A DNA stretch of 64,000 nt, taken from an uncultured Phycisphaerales bacterium (lineage in GTDB: Bacteria; Planctomycetota; Phycisphaerae; Tepidisphaerales; Tepidisphaeraceae). The translations under genes and the position numbers were made by a program. Positions 20,289 through 29,254 of this stretch are shown one piece after another. Each line of letters opens with the position of its first letter. The first letter of the stretch is position 1. Where the stretch lies: assembly GCA_903871935.1 (NCBI GenBank), contig CAIQIQ010000110.1:1-64000 (forward strand), in the 5' to 3' direction. Below the pieces are notes generated by a model. It was not told the DNA's origin. It saw only the letters and a program-made list of their open reading frames with translations, and made no database searches.

Positions 20289-23200
20289 TCAGTAGGTGTA
20301 AATGACGCCGAACCGCTGCTTGAACTGGAAGTAGTCGCCGTTGTTGACCGTGCCATTATTGTCGTAGTCAAAAGGATCAAGGAATCCGGTCGCACCGACG
20401 CTCTTGTTGAACGTCTGCTTGAACCAGAAGTAGTCGGCATTGTTCACAGTCTTGTTGCCATCGTAGTCGCCATAGAGGCGATGAAAGCGCTGGCTGAAGC
20501 TGCCGACCAGCGCATTACCCGCCAGGTCATGCACCCCCGCGGCCGCAACCGACAGGTCATAGATCCCATCGGCCAACGAGCCGCCCACCACACCGGTGCC
20601 CGTGAAGCTCAGGACGTAGTTCTTCTGATCTCCCGAGGGGTTAGTCACCAGCAGCGTGGTATTCGGCACCCCCGAGCCATCGCTATTCGTTACCGTCACC
20701 GCGCCCGTTCCCAGCACGACCTTCTCGCCGAAGGTCAATGTCAGCTTCTTCACCATCGACCGCTGCACCGCCCCATCATTGATCGATGAGGTCCGCAGGG
20801 CCGGTGCAGTCGTGTCGATGGTCGCGGCATAGGGTGCCGACGCTTCCGTAGTATGTCCCAATGTGTCGCTGGCCGTAGCCGTGAAGTTGTAGCTCCCATC
20901 GGCCAGACTGGTGCCGGTGTAATCAAAGGTCCAGTTGCCAGATCCATTTGCCGACGTTGTCCCGGCCAATACGCCACCGCGATAGACCGTGATTGTCATT
21001 CCCGGCTCCGAGGTGCCATTGATCAGCAGCGTCGGGTCACTGGTGATGCCATCGCTGGAACTGCTGCCGGTGTCGGTGCTGATGCCGCTGATCGTCGGCA
21101 CGACTTCGGCCACATTGATCACGCTGATCGTAAAGGTCTTCTCGTACCACAGGCCACCCTGATCGGTCGTCCGTACCCGGATGCTGTAGCTGTTCTCGTT
21201 CTCGTAGTCGAATATCGCCGCCGTCTGCAGCGTACTGCCGGAGATCGTGAACGACGCGTTGTCGGTGCTGCCGGTGCCGCTCACCAGAGAGTAGGTAAAG
21301 GCATTGCCGGCATCCGGATCGGTGCTGTTCAACGCGCCCACGGCTGTACCTGAGGGCTGGTTCTCCGGGATACTGCTGGACGACACGGTGATGTCCGTCG
21401 GGGCATGATTGCTGGACAATGTGGTGGCGCTGGCCAGGTTGCTGTCGGCAGACCGGTTGGCGCCATTGGTGGCGCGGACGCGGAAGTAGTACAGCGTCGT
21501 TGGATTCAGCCCGGTGACCGAGGCGCTGGTGGCGTTCTGAGCGGCCGTGGTCGTCACCAGATTCTGCGTAAAGGCGGCATCCGTCGCCTCATCAATGGCA
21601 AAACCGGTCTCATTACTGGAATTATCCGCCCAGGTAAGGCTGATCTGAGATGCACTGACGGCAGTGGCAGAAAGAGTGTCGGGACCAACGCCACCGCGGA
21701 TGATGCCCCCGCCGAAGGAGGCAACCCAGATGTCCTGGGAGTTGTACGGGTTGACGAATACCCGCTCGGTCTGGCCAAACGGGAATGAGGGCACATCCAC
21801 GATGTTGGCAGCGGAGAAGCCCGGTACGGTGACATCCGGGGCATAGCGAATGCCTCCAAGCTCGCTCGTTAAATACATCTCTTTCGTGGTCGGGTTGATG
21901 GTGATGGAGTCGATTGATATCGAAGGCCTTCCAGGGCTGCCGGGAAGTCCCATCTTCGTCCAGTTGACTCCGCGGTTGGTCGTGCGGTAGAGGTCGCCCA
22001 GATTGTTGCCGAAGCCGCCCCATGCATCGTGCACGCCGGCATACCAGGTGTTCTGCGTGGGGTCGGTGGGATCAATGGCGATCTCCATCGTGTACCAGTG
22101 CATGTTGGCATGTGAGCGGTCCACCCAGGTTGCGCCGCCGTCGGTGCTGACGAAAACGCCGCTGCTGTCGGTGAACACATTGCCGGACATTCGGCCCGAA
22201 TAGGTAGCGACCAGCGTCCCATCGTTTAGAACCTGGAGGTCATAGGGATGACCCTGTGTCCGCGGCGGATTGGCCAGATGGGTCCAAGTGGATGACGTGC
22301 CCAGATTCAGGTTGCTGGTTACCCAGACACCACCGTTGCTGCCCACACCATCAACCGCCATCGCGTACATGCGATTGGCGTTGTTCGGATCGATCTGGAT
22401 CCAGATTATGGGCACGCCGAAACTGTGGATATTCGACCAGGTTGCTCCCTGGTCAGCAGAAACCACCACCGCGCCGGTCTGCCAGTTTGGATTGCAGCTT
22501 GCATCGGTCAGGTGGGTGGATTGGTACATGTCATGGACGTTGCTGGTGGCGCCATAGAGCAGATTGTTGGAATAGATGGTCTTGTACAGCGTGTTAGATA
22601 CAACGCCGTTGAATATGGGATGGGACCACGACACTCCGCCATCGGTACTGCGCCAGCCATCGATGTCCGTGTAACTGGCCATGATATTCGTGGGACTCGT
22701 CCAGGTCACATAGTGAACACTGGTGACGGTCATCCCCACGCCCCTATAGGCTTTGTGCTGTGGGCTGAGCACGCCTGCTGGATTCGAATCGGCCTGATTC
22801 TCGTATATCTGATGCCACGTGGCGCCGCCATCGCTGGTTACATGGATAAAGCCTTCGGATATGACCGCCTTGGTGGGGTCGGTTGGACTGACAGAGAAGC
22901 CCCAGGCCGCTCCGCCCCAACTCCAGTCGAAGTCTCCGCCCTGCCCTTCGGATGCCGTGATGGTGTTCGCGTTGGGAATGTTGCCCGGGACATCCGATGG
23001 CCTGGTGAAGAATGTATCAGCCCACGTATCGCCGCCATCCGTGCTCTTGAGCACCTGTGGCCGGCCATTGGGGTCGCCGCCGCCGGTGTAGACGATGTTT
23101 ATGTTGTTCTGCGCCATCGAGACAAAGTTGGGATCCTGCCCGGGCGCAACCGCGGTGATTGCAGCGGTTTTACTAACCCAACTTCCGCCGACGTCCAGGC

Positions 23201-24005
23201 GATAGAGCCCGTTGTAGGTGAGGTCCGCGGGACTGTAACCATCCCAGAAGCTGTCGCTGGTCGTCAGTGCCAGTAGCCGTACCGTGCTGCCTTGTTTGGC
23301 ACCGGTGAAGGACATCATGTTCGTATTGGCGGGCTGTTGAGCAGAAAGGGTGAAACTGGCGCCGCCATTGCTCGAGGTCAGCAGACCTTTGTTTGTACCG
23401 ACATAGACATTGCTTCCATCGAAGAAAGCCCCCGCCACAAAGAGATTGGTCGATGCATAGGCGGTGGTGAAACTGGTGCCGCCATTCGTGGACAGGTACA
23501 GATTGGTCCCGTTGGAAACGAGAATCCGGGTGGTGCTCGAAAGATCGGCGGCCATCCACCATGCCGTGCCGCTGGTCCATCCTCCCACCGGAGCCCAGGT
23601 GGCTCCGTCGTCCGTGCTCTTGACCACCTCGCTGTTTGTGGCGGCAAGATAGAGGATATTGGGATCGCTGGTGAACTGCACCTGTGAATCTGTGCCGCCG
23701 TTCACGCCGCCACCGATGGAGTGGAAGTTCAGCAGTTGCCAGCTCTGGCCAAAGTCACGCGAGTGATAGATGCCGCTCATGTCGCAGGAAGCCCAGATAT
23801 CCTGACCGTTGGGAGCGATGACCGGCGAAAATGTACCGCCACCGCCGCCAGGGCCGTCCGTGGTCCAAAGAGTTGGCATGGCCAGAAGAATCCGTTGCTC
23901 CATCGGTTCGATCTGCGGTCGGGCTGTAGCGAGCCTCAAAGCAGTGGATCGAGCGCGGGACTGATGTGGGGTCGAATGATCGAGAACGGAGCTAAACAAC
24001 GGCAT
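20289..24005 (-). CDS. LEPR-XLL-type secreted BNR/GH74-like propeller protein with dockerin-like end
   Basis: This gene encodes 1,238 residues from the ATG at 24005, chosen over an upstream in-frame ATG at 24083 because GGAGG lies 5 nt before it. MEQRILLA at residues 35-42 is a LEPR-XLL-like motif. The region from about 45 to 810 has many Asp-box/BNR motifs (STDGGATW, STNGGTSF, KSTDGGDTW, SADQGATW) and an opening GGGGGTFSPV, like GH74/VPS10-type beta-propellers. An FN3 domain follows (SQISLTWADNSSNETGF), then a cadherin-like domain (PENQPSGTAVG, DPDAGNAFTYSL), then Ig-like domains (TSEPGMTITVYRGG; ITLTFGEKVV type). The C-terminus has two EF-hand-like repeats (GDYDGNKTVNNADYF and YDNNGTVNNGDYF), i.e. 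dockerin-like. It may be a surface-displayed glycan hydrolase or a binding protein; I could not assign the two catalytic Asp of GH74. Confidence 0.88.
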   Translation of the reverse strand: MPLFSSVLDHSTPHQSRARSTALRLATARPQIEPMEQRILLAMPTLWTTDGPGGGGGTFSPVIAPNGQDIWASCDMSGIYHSRDFGQSWQLLNFHSIGGGVNGGTDSQVQFTSDPNILYLAATNSEVVKSTDDGATWAPVGGWTSGTAWWMAADLSSTTRILVSNGTNLYLSTNGGTSFTTAYASTNLFVAGAFFDGSNVYVGTNKGLLTSSNGGASFTLSAQQPANTNMMSFTGAKQGSTVRLLALTTSDSFWDGYSPADLTYNGLYRLDVGGSWVSKTAAITAVAPGQDPNFVSMAQNNINIVYTGGGDPNGRPQVLKSTDGGDTWADTFFTRPSDVPGNIPNANTITASEGQGGDFDWSWGGAAWGFSVSPTDPTKAVISEGFIHVTSDGGATWHQIYENQADSNPAGVLSPQHKAYRGVGMTVTSVHYVTWTSPTNIMASYTDIDGWRSTDGGVSWSHPIFNGVVSNTLYKTIYSNNLLYGATSNVHDMYQSTHLTDASCNPNWQTGAVVVSADQGATWSNIHSFGVPIIWIQIDPNNANRMYAMAVDGVGSNGGVWVTSNLNLGTSSTWTHLANPPRTQGHPYDLQVLNDGTLVATYSGRMSGNVFTDSSGVFVSTDGGATWVDRSHANMHWYTMEIAIDPTDPTQNTWYAGVHDAWGGFGNNLGDLYRTTNRGVNWTKMGLPGSPGRPSISIDSITINPTTKEMYLTSELGGIRYAPDVTVPGFSAANIVDVPSFPFGQTERVFVNPYNSQDIWVASFGGGIIRGGVGPDTLSATAVSASQISLTWADNSSNETGFAIDEATDAAFTQNLVTTTAAQNATSASVTGLNPTTLYYFRVRATNGANRSADSNLASATTLSSNHAPTDITVSSSSIPENQPSGTAVGALNSTDPDAGNAFTYSLVSGTGSTDNASFTISGSTLQTAAIFDYENENSYSIRVRTTDQGGLWYEKTFTISVINVAEVVPTISGISTDTGSSSSDGITSDPTLLINGTSEPGMTITVYRGGVLAGTTSANGSGNWTFDYTGTSLADGSYNFTATASDTLGHTTEASAPYAATIDTTAPALRTSSINDGAVQRSMVKKLTLTFGEKVVLGTGAVTVTNSDGSGVPNTTLLVTNPSGDQKNYVLSFTGTGVVGGSLADGIYDLSVAAAGVHDLAGNALVGSFSQRFHRLYGDYDGNKTVNNADYFWFKQTFNKSVGATGFLDPFDYDNNGTVNNGDYFQFKQRFGVIYTY

Positions 24006-24526
24006 GTGAACCTCCGAAACAATGATGGCAATCTGAACAGTATGCTGTTGATTACCATGTCTCGTACTGTGAGTCCAATTCAATTACCGGGGATATGGTT
24101 CAAGACGGTGAGGAGGATTTCGTATTGGCTAATCGAGCACAGAGCGTGGCAGAATCGGTGATCATCGGAGTGCCAATATCGATACGGCTCGACAGCCGAC
24201 TACGCCTTGTTGTCGCATCACGTTGTGGTACGGATGAGGCTCAACTTCGACCGCTGTCGAAAACAGGTTGCATACGAGATCCCCGCGTTTTGCGAGAATG
24301 CGTGCGACACCGTTGCGATGACGCGGTAAGCACTTGGCTTATCGTGACTTATGACGATAAGGTTCTGCATAGATCGGTTCCGGTGCGCGAATTCCGTTGA
24401 ACAAGGATGCCTTACTCACGAGGGTCATCGACACTCTGCCCCTTCCCCTCGGCCGTCTCGCAGGCTACAAACGAAATGCTGCAACCAGAAAGGCATTGGC
24501 GCGTGACTGATAGTGACGGAGACAAC
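24006..24526. other. Divergent intergenic region between propeller gene and ECF sigma gene
   Basis: No gene is supported in these 520 bases; open frames present have no start signals or motifs. It must contain the divergent promoters of the propeller gene and the sigma factor gene. The most structured element is an 8-bp perfect inverted repeat at 24338-24361, listed separately. Confidence 0.5.
24338..24361. promoter_or_regulatory. Perfect 8-bp inverted repeat upstream of the ECF sigma gene
   Basis: CTTATCGT, an 8-nt spacer (GACTTATG), then ACGATAAG. The arms match perfectly. It lies about 165 nt before the sigma start and has no T-run after it, so it reads more like a protein-binding site than a terminator. 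The function is inferred from position only. Confidence 0.35.
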
Positions 24527-25060
24527 ATGCCTGAACGCCAGGAACGTGACCTGGATGCCCTCTTCGAGGAGGTCATTAGAGATCACGGGCCAAGGCTGCA
24601 GGCCATCGCCCGCGGAATTGTCGGCAGGCGATTTGCTCCGGAGGACGTGGTCCAACAGGCGGTGTCGAACCTTTATGAGCACCGCCATCGTTACGACTGG
24701 TCGCAGCCCTTGCCCTTGGTTCGTCGAGCGGTGGTGAATGAGGCCTTACGCCTTCTTCGCCGCCCGGCCATGGGCTCCCTCGATCAGTTTGATATGGGTG
24801 CTGAAGCTCCGCCGGATGCGAATCTGGTGCAGAACGAGACCGTCGAGCAGGTGCGTAAAGCAATCGACCAATTGCCGAATCATTTTCGTGCGGCACTGGT
24901 GCTCTGTGAATATGAAGGCCTGTCGTATCCCGAAATCGCACGGGAACTTGGGATAACGATCCAGCAAACCAAGACATGGATTTTCCGGGGCCGAAGGCAA
25001 CTTGAGCAGAAGCTCGCCGATTTTGTGAAGTCTGGTAACTCCGTAGAAGAGCAACGCTAA
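24527..25060 (+). CDS. ECF-type RNA polymerase sigma factor
   Basis: This gene encodes 177 residues, the usual ECF size. It should direct RNA polymerase to a specific promoter set. The sigma-2 region includes the FAPEDVVQQAVSNLYEHRHRYDW segment (shown here in part) and RRAVVNEALRLLRR. Sigma-4 is the C-terminal helix-turn-helix, with LPNHFRAALVLCEYEGLSY followed by PEIARELGITIQQTKTWIFR. The ATG at 24527 follows GGAGACAAC, a good ribosome site; the frame extends further upstream but without one. The anti-sigma gene starts 4 nt after the stop, so the pair is an operon. The sigma gene is divergent from the propeller gene, which could be a target; that is inference. Confidence 0.9.
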   Translation: MPERQERDLDALFEEVIRDHGPRLQAIARGIVGRRFAPEDVVQQAVSNLYEHRHRYDWSQPLPLVRRAVVNEALRLLRRPAMGSLDQFDMGAEAPPDANLVQNETVEQVRKAIDQLPNHFRAALVLCEYEGLSYPEIARELGITIQQTKTWIFRGRRQLEQKLADFVKSGNSVEEQR

Positions 25061-25064
25061 ACCT

Positions 25065-25613
25065 ATGGTCAACGAACAGGACATTGAACTCCTCGACATG
25101 TACCTCGATGGCGAGTTGGATGACGCCGCTCAGGCGGCCGTGCTCCGCCGACTTGCTTCTGAGCCGGCGATGTCCCAGGCCTTTGCTGAGCTTGAAGCCC
25201 AGCGTGCGTTGCGGATGCAGGTTTGGAAGGCATGCGAGCCCATCGTCGATAACTCCGAACGGTGGATCGCCGCCATACAAGCCAAGCGCCAGCGTCAGGG
25301 CTGGCTCATCAGCATTCTCGACTATCGCCAGCAGATTGCGGCCGCGGCGGCTTGCATCGCCGTTTTCATCATGGGCTGGAACTGGGGCGCGAACTCCGGC
25401 GCATACCGAATGATTCCTGGCGCCATAAGAGGAACTCAGCCGGCGCGCTTTATTACGCAGCAACCTATTCAAGGCCAGAAGCCGGCGATTGAGGTGCGGG
25501 TCACGGATGCGTCTGGCAACCTCATCGATCGAAAGCTGTTTAAGACGCTGGAGGAAGCGCAGCGTTACACAGAGGAAATAAAACTGCAACTTCAGGCGTC
25601 GCCAGCGCGTTAG
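25065..25613 (+). CDS. Membrane-anchored anti-sigma factor
   Basis: This gene encodes 182 residues. The N-terminal ~55 residues are an acidic helical region (DIELLDMYLDGELDDAAQAA) of the kind seen in anti-sigma factors. It lacks the HxxxCxxC zinc motif of the ZAS subclass. One membrane segment lies at about 88-108 (AAAAACIAVFIMGWNWG), and the C-terminal part should be periplasmic. It is probably translated by coupling, since the start is 4 nt after the sigma stop and there is no strong ribosome site. It is predicted to hold the upstream ECF sigma at the membrane until a signal arrives. The identification rests on the gene pair and topology, not on a diagnostic motif. Confidence 0.75.
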   Translation: MVNEQDIELLDMYLDGELDDAAQAAVLRRLASEPAMSQAFAELEAQRALRMQVWKACEPIVDNSERWIAAIQAKRQRQGWLISILDYRQQIAAAAACIAVFIMGWNWGANSGAYRMIPGAIRGTQPARFITQQPIQGQKPAIEVRVTDASGNLIDRKLFKTLEEAQRYTEEIKLQLQASPAR

Positions 25614-25645
25614 AAGGTATAGAATAAGCTGAATAGACCTCCTGT

Positions 25646-25690
25646 AGAGCCGGTATCCGCTATGCCTCCTGGATGCCGGCTCTTTTTGTT
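25646..25690 (+). terminator. Intrinsic terminator after the sigma/anti-sigma operon
   Basis: A stem AGAGCCGGTATCC pairs with GGATGCCGGCTCT (13 bp with one G-U pair or mismatch) across a 12-nt loop and is followed directly by a TTTTT run. It begins 32 nt after the anti-sigma stop. Confidence 0.85.
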
Positions 25691-25828
25691 GGCACGCGAA
25701 TCGTACGGTACTTGCGGAACCTGTGGGTTCTTCGTCTTGTACGCCGATGCGGCCGATCGAAGAGAACACGTCGAGGCTGCACAATGGAACACACGTGAAC
25801 TTGCTGGCATGGAGGCGGTGAGATCGGC

Positions 25829-25834
25829 TATGCT
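25829..25834 (+). promoter_or_regulatory. Putative -10 box (TATGCT) for the EEP hydrolase gene
   Basis: TATGCT ends 10 nt before the ATG at 25845. Transcription would begin within a few nt of the start codon, so the mRNA would be nearly leaderless. No good -35 is visible. Confidence 0.4.
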
Positions 25835-25844
25835 TTGCCCGCAT

Positions 25845-26639
25845 ATGCGATTGGTCAGCTACAATATCCTGGATGGCGGCGTGGGACGTGCGGATCCTAT
25901 TGCCGAAATTCTCCAGGCACAGAATGCGGATATCGTGGTTCTGCTGGAGGCCGATGATCTGTCGGTGGTGGAGCGGATCGCCGGGCGGCTGGCGATGGAC
26001 TTTGTGCATAGTGGAGGGAAGAAGCATGCCTGCGCTGTGCTGTCGCGCTTTGCCATTCGCGAGTCGGTGAACTACGCGCTGCTGCATCCCGATCTGAGCA
26101 ACAGCTTCACTCTCGCGACGATGGTTGAGCCGGGCGGGCGGCTCTGGCGGGTGGGAGCGGTCCATCTCCATGCACAGGCACTGATCGAGGATGAGCAGGT
26201 GCGGCTGAGGGAGATCGAGGCGATCCTGTACCTTATGCAACGGCTGCGCGATTCGGGCATGTCACACGTGCTGGCCGGCGACTTCAACGCCAATTCGCCG
26301 ATTCAGAAGATCGCCCGCGAAGAGTGCAAGGCGAGCACGCAGAAGCAGATGGACCAGAATGGCGGGCTTATTCCCCGAGGTGCGATGACGCGGCTGCTGG
26401 AGGAGGGATATCTCGATACGCTCTGCGTGCGCAGGGGCGGCGAGGCGGCGGAGATGGGGAGTTTCAGCACCCAGCATCCGGGACAGAGGGTGGACTACAT
26501 CCTGACACATGGAATCACATCCAGACAGATCGCCGATGCGTGGATCGAGACCGATCGCCTCGCGAAGTACGCCAGCGACCACTATCCGGTCGGCGTGGAC
26601 ATTCGCGATGAATCGGCGGGGATCACCGAAGCACATTGA
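25845..26639 (+). CDS. Endonuclease/exonuclease/phosphatase-fold (EEP) hydrolase
   Basis: This gene encodes 264 residues. The family motifs occur in order: SYNILDGG near the start (metal/substrate Asn), LLEADD (metal Glu), GAVHLHAQA, LAGDFNANSP (GDFN, catalytic Asp and Asn), VDYILTHG and ASDHYPVGVDI (SDH catalytic dyad). The family cleaves phosphodiester or phosphomonoester bonds in nucleic acids, lipids or signalling molecules; the substrate here is unknown. There is no signal peptide, so it should act in the cytoplasm. The ATG at 25845 is chosen because homologues start M-R-[LI]-x-[ST]-[YW]-N; an upstream ATG at 25809 is possible. The 3' end overlaps the convergent rimO by 17 nt. Confidence 0.85.
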   Translation: MRLVSYNILDGGVGRADPIAEILQAQNADIVVLLEADDLSVVERIAGRLAMDFVHSGGKKHACAVLSRFAIRESVNYALLHPDLSNSFTLATMVEPGGRLWRVGAVHLHAQALIEDEQVRLREIEAILYLMQRLRDSGMSHVLAGDFNANSPIQKIAREECKASTQKQMDQNGGLIPRGAMTRLLEEGYLDTLCVRRGGEAAEMGSFSTQHPGQRVDYILTHGITSRQIADAWIETDRLAKYASDHYPVGVDIRDESAGITEAH

Positions 26640-28050
26640 GGCGGCGAGTCTTGGCGCCGGCGGGGCGAGCGACCAGGTCGTAGCCGTTGGCGCCGGTGAT
26701 CTCGACGGTGAGAAGTTGGCCGAGCGTGAGCTTGCGATCCTGCACGAGGGTGATGGAGTCGATCTCCGGCGCCTGGGCAGCCGTGCGGGCAATAAAGTCA
26801 TCGCCGTCGGAGTCGGCCGGGCGATCGACGAGTACCGGGACGTGACTGCCCTTTAGGGCGTTGGCTTTGGCGAAGGCGATGTTCTGCTGGGCGAGCATGA
26901 GTTGCTTCACTCGCTGCTTCTTCACCTTCTCAGGTAGCTGATTCTGCAGGCGGCCCATCGCGGTCCCGGACTCCTGCGAGTAGGGGAAAACGCCGAGCAT
27001 GTCGAACTGGAAATCCTTGATGAACTGCAGCAACTCGTGGTACTGCGCATCGGTTTCGCCAGGCGCGCCGGCGATGAATGTCGTGCGGATGGTGATGCCG
27101 GGGATCCATGTCCGCAGCTTGTGCAGAAGGGTTTCGGTTTGTTTGCGAGTAACGCGCCGACGCATGACTCGAAGCATCTCATCGTTGATGTGCTGCAGGG
27201 GTATATCGATGTACTTCAGGATGCGCGGCGAATCGGCGATGGCGCGGATCATGTCATCGGTGAAACAGGAGGGATAGGCGTACATCAGGCGGATCCAGGG
27301 GATATCGGGAAGTTTCTTGTCGAGCGTGCGGAGCAGGCCGGAGAGGCCGGGAGTGTACGCGATGTCTTCGCCATAGCTGGTGGTGTCCTGGCCGATCAGG
27401 TTAAGTTCCTTGCAGCCGTCGGCAGCGAGTTCGCGGGCTTCGGCGATGATGCGGTCGATCGGCTTGGATCGCATCGGTCCGCGGATGGAAGGAATGGTGC
27501 AGAAGGAGCAGCCCTGGTTGCACCCTTCGGAGATGCGGAGATAGGCGTAGTGGCGCGGAGTAAGACGCATGCGGCCCTGGTCAGCTTCAAGGGTAACGAC
27601 CTTATCCAGTTGCTTGAGTTGGTGGTACTTCCCGAGGAAATGGCCGTGCTCATTGGCGACGTTGGTTTCGCCGCGAACGGCCGACACAATGCTGGAGCGA
27701 TCGAAGACGCCGACCAGGCGGTCGATCTCGGGGGCCTCTTCCAGCAGCTTGGTCTGGTATCGCTGGGCCAGGCACCCGGCGACAATGATGCGCTGGCAGC
27801 GGCCTTTCTTCTTGTACTTGGCAGCATCACGAATGGCTTTGAGCGATTCATCCTTGGATGCCTGGAGGAAGCCGCAGGTGTTGATGACGATGGCGTCGGC
27901 GTCGGCCGGGTTGTTGGTGATGACCAGCCCATCTTCGGCGAGCAGGCCCAGCATCTTCTCGGAATCTACGAGGTTCTTCGGGCAACCGAGGCTGATGAAG
28001 CCGACGGTAGTAACGGGGCCGACGGATATTCGCGTATTAGGGTTGGGCAT
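26623..28050 (-). CDS. rimO: Ribosomal protein uS12 methylthiotransferase RimO
   Basis: This gene encodes 475 residues. RimO is a radical-SAM enzyme that methylthiolates Asp88 of ribosomal protein uS12. The N-terminal UPF0004 domain has the cluster-ligand cysteines in SLGCPKN (Cys23) and TCGFLQASKDES. The radical-SAM CxxxCxxC is at Cys177, 181 and 184 (EGCNQGCSFCTIPS). A TRAM domain is at the C-terminus (VLVDRPADSDGDDF). IGQDTTSYGEDI and SCFTDDMI fit RimO rather than MiaB. The start at 28050 precedes the conserved N-terminus; the frame stays open much further upstream, but that sequence is not family-like. A TATTGT -10-like box lies 14 nt upstream (28070-28065, minus). Confidence 0.93.
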   Translation of the reverse strand: MPNPNTRISVGPVTTVGFISLGCPKNLVDSEKMLGLLAEDGLVITNNPADADAIVINTCGFLQASKDESLKAIRDAAKYKKKGRCQRIIVAGCLAQRYQTKLLEEAPEIDRLVGVFDRSSIVSAVRGETNVANEHGHFLGKYHQLKQLDKVVTLEADQGRMRLTPRHYAYLRISEGCNQGCSFCTIPSIRGPMRSKPIDRIIAEARELAADGCKELNLIGQDTTSYGEDIAYTPGLSGLLRTLDKKLPDIPWIRLMYAYPSCFTDDMIRAIADSPRILKYIDIPLQHINDEMLRVMRRRVTRKQTETLLHKLRTWIPGITIRTTFIAGAPGETDAQYHELLQFIKDFQFDMLGVFPYSQESGTAMGRLQNQLPEKVKKQRVKQLMLAQQNIAFAKANALKGSHVPVLVDRPADSDGDDFIARTAAQAPEIDSITLVQDRKLTLGQLLTVEITGANGYDLVARPAGAKTRRLNVLR

Positions 28051-28127
28051 GGCCAAGGCGGGGAACAATAGCCGGGTAACACGCCTGCGACAAGCTGAGC
28101 AGGGGAGTTGAAAAGTCGATATTCTGG

Positions 28128-28133
28128 TATGCT
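28128..28133 (+). promoter_or_regulatory. Putative -10 box (TATGCT) for the CE2-like esterase gene
   Basis: TATGCT lies 28 nt before the ATG at 28162, leaving room for the AGGAGA ribosome site in a short leader. It is one of a recurring class of boxes in this window. Confidence 0.4.
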
Positions 28134-28161
28134 CCGCCGCACTGAAGCAGGAGATTCGGTT

Positions 28162-29253
28162 ATGCGCAAATGGATGTTGGTGTTGGGGATGGGGCTGGTG
28201 CAGACTGCCGCGCTGGCACAGCAGGCTCTGCCGGTGGCGGTAAAGCCGACGGATCCGAATCTTCACTACACCGGCCGGTTTGATCTGAAGGATGGGGCCG
28301 GGCCGCGCTGCCAATGGTCGGCGAGCATGGTCACCATTCGGTTTAAGGGCACGGACCTGCAGGCCGGGATCAACGAAGGCGGCGACAACTACTACGAAGT
28401 CGTCCTTGACGGCAAGACGCTTACCGTCATCCACCCGAGCAAAGGGGTCAGCGTCGTCGATCTGGCGCGGAACGTGCCGGATGGCGAGCACATTGCCCAA
28501 TTCGTGAGGCGAACCGAAGCTCATCTTGGGATCACACAGTTCACGGGTTTCTATCTCAACGCCGGCGGGCAGTTGCTCGTGCCGCCAAAGTCTTCGCGCA
28601 AGATCGAGGTGATCGGCGACTCGATTACCTGTGGCTACGGCAATGAAAGTACGAATAAAAAGGAGCCTTTTATCCCCAGGAACGAGAATGCGTGGATGAG
28701 CTACGGGGCGATCGCGGCACGGGCGGTTGACGCTGAGTATGTAGCGGTGGCATGGTCGGGCCGAACGATGTGGCCGAAGGATACGATGCCAGAGGTCTAC
28801 GACCGGATTCTGCCGGATGATGCAGTGAGCAAATGGGACTTCTCGGCGTGGCAGCCGGATGTGGTGCTGATCAACCTGGCGACGAACGACTTCGGACAGA
28901 CCAGCCCTGATGAGGCGACATGGACGGCCGCGTATAAGGACTTCCTCCGTCACGTGCGCAAGAACTATCCGCACGCGATGATCTACATTGCCTCCGGTTC
29001 GATGATGACCGATGACGACCCGCCGGGGACGAAGTTGCTGAGCACACTCAAACTCTACCTGGAGCGGATCGAGACCGAGATGAAGGCCGAGGGGGAGGCG
29101 AAGATCCGGCAGATCCATTTCGATCCGCAGAATGTCGCGATTGATGGTATTGGCGGCCATTGGCATCCCAACATCAAGACACATCAGAAGATGGCGCAAC
29201 GCTGGATTGCAGCGTTGGAACGAGACATGGGCTGGAAACCGGTGACGAAGTAA
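28162..29253 (+). CDS. Secreted SGNH/CE2-like carbohydrate acetyl esterase
   Basis: This gene encodes 363 residues with a signal peptide at 1-20 (MRKWMLVLGMGLVQTAALAQ). Residues ~25-135 form a beta-sandwich that would sit ahead of the hydrolase domain, as in carbohydrate esterase family 2. The SGNH domain has the nucleophile Ser154 in GDSITCGYG, an Asn in INLATNDF, and the Asp328/His335 pair in DGIGGHWHPN. CE2 enzymes remove acetyl groups from xylan or glucomannan. The start at 28162 has AGGAGA 8 nt upstream. The methyltransferase gene follows 1 nt after the stop codon. No tryptophan-rich binding module is seen. Confidence 0.87.
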   Translation: MRKWMLVLGMGLVQTAALAQQALPVAVKPTDPNLHYTGRFDLKDGAGPRCQWSASMVTIRFKGTDLQAGINEGGDNYYEVVLDGKTLTVIHPSKGVSVVDLARNVPDGEHIAQFVRRTEAHLGITQFTGFYLNAGGQLLVPPKSSRKIEVIGDSITCGYGNESTNKKEPFIPRNENAWMSYGAIAARAVDAEYVAVAWSGRTMWPKDTMPEVYDRILPDDAVSKWDFSAWQPDVVLINLATNDFGQTSPDEATWTAAYKDFLRHVRKNYPHAMIYIASGSMMTDDDPPGTKLLSTLKLYLERIETEMKAEGEAKIRQIHFDPQNVAIDGIGGHWHPNIKTHQKMAQRWIAALERDMGWKPVTK

Positions 29254-29254
29254 C

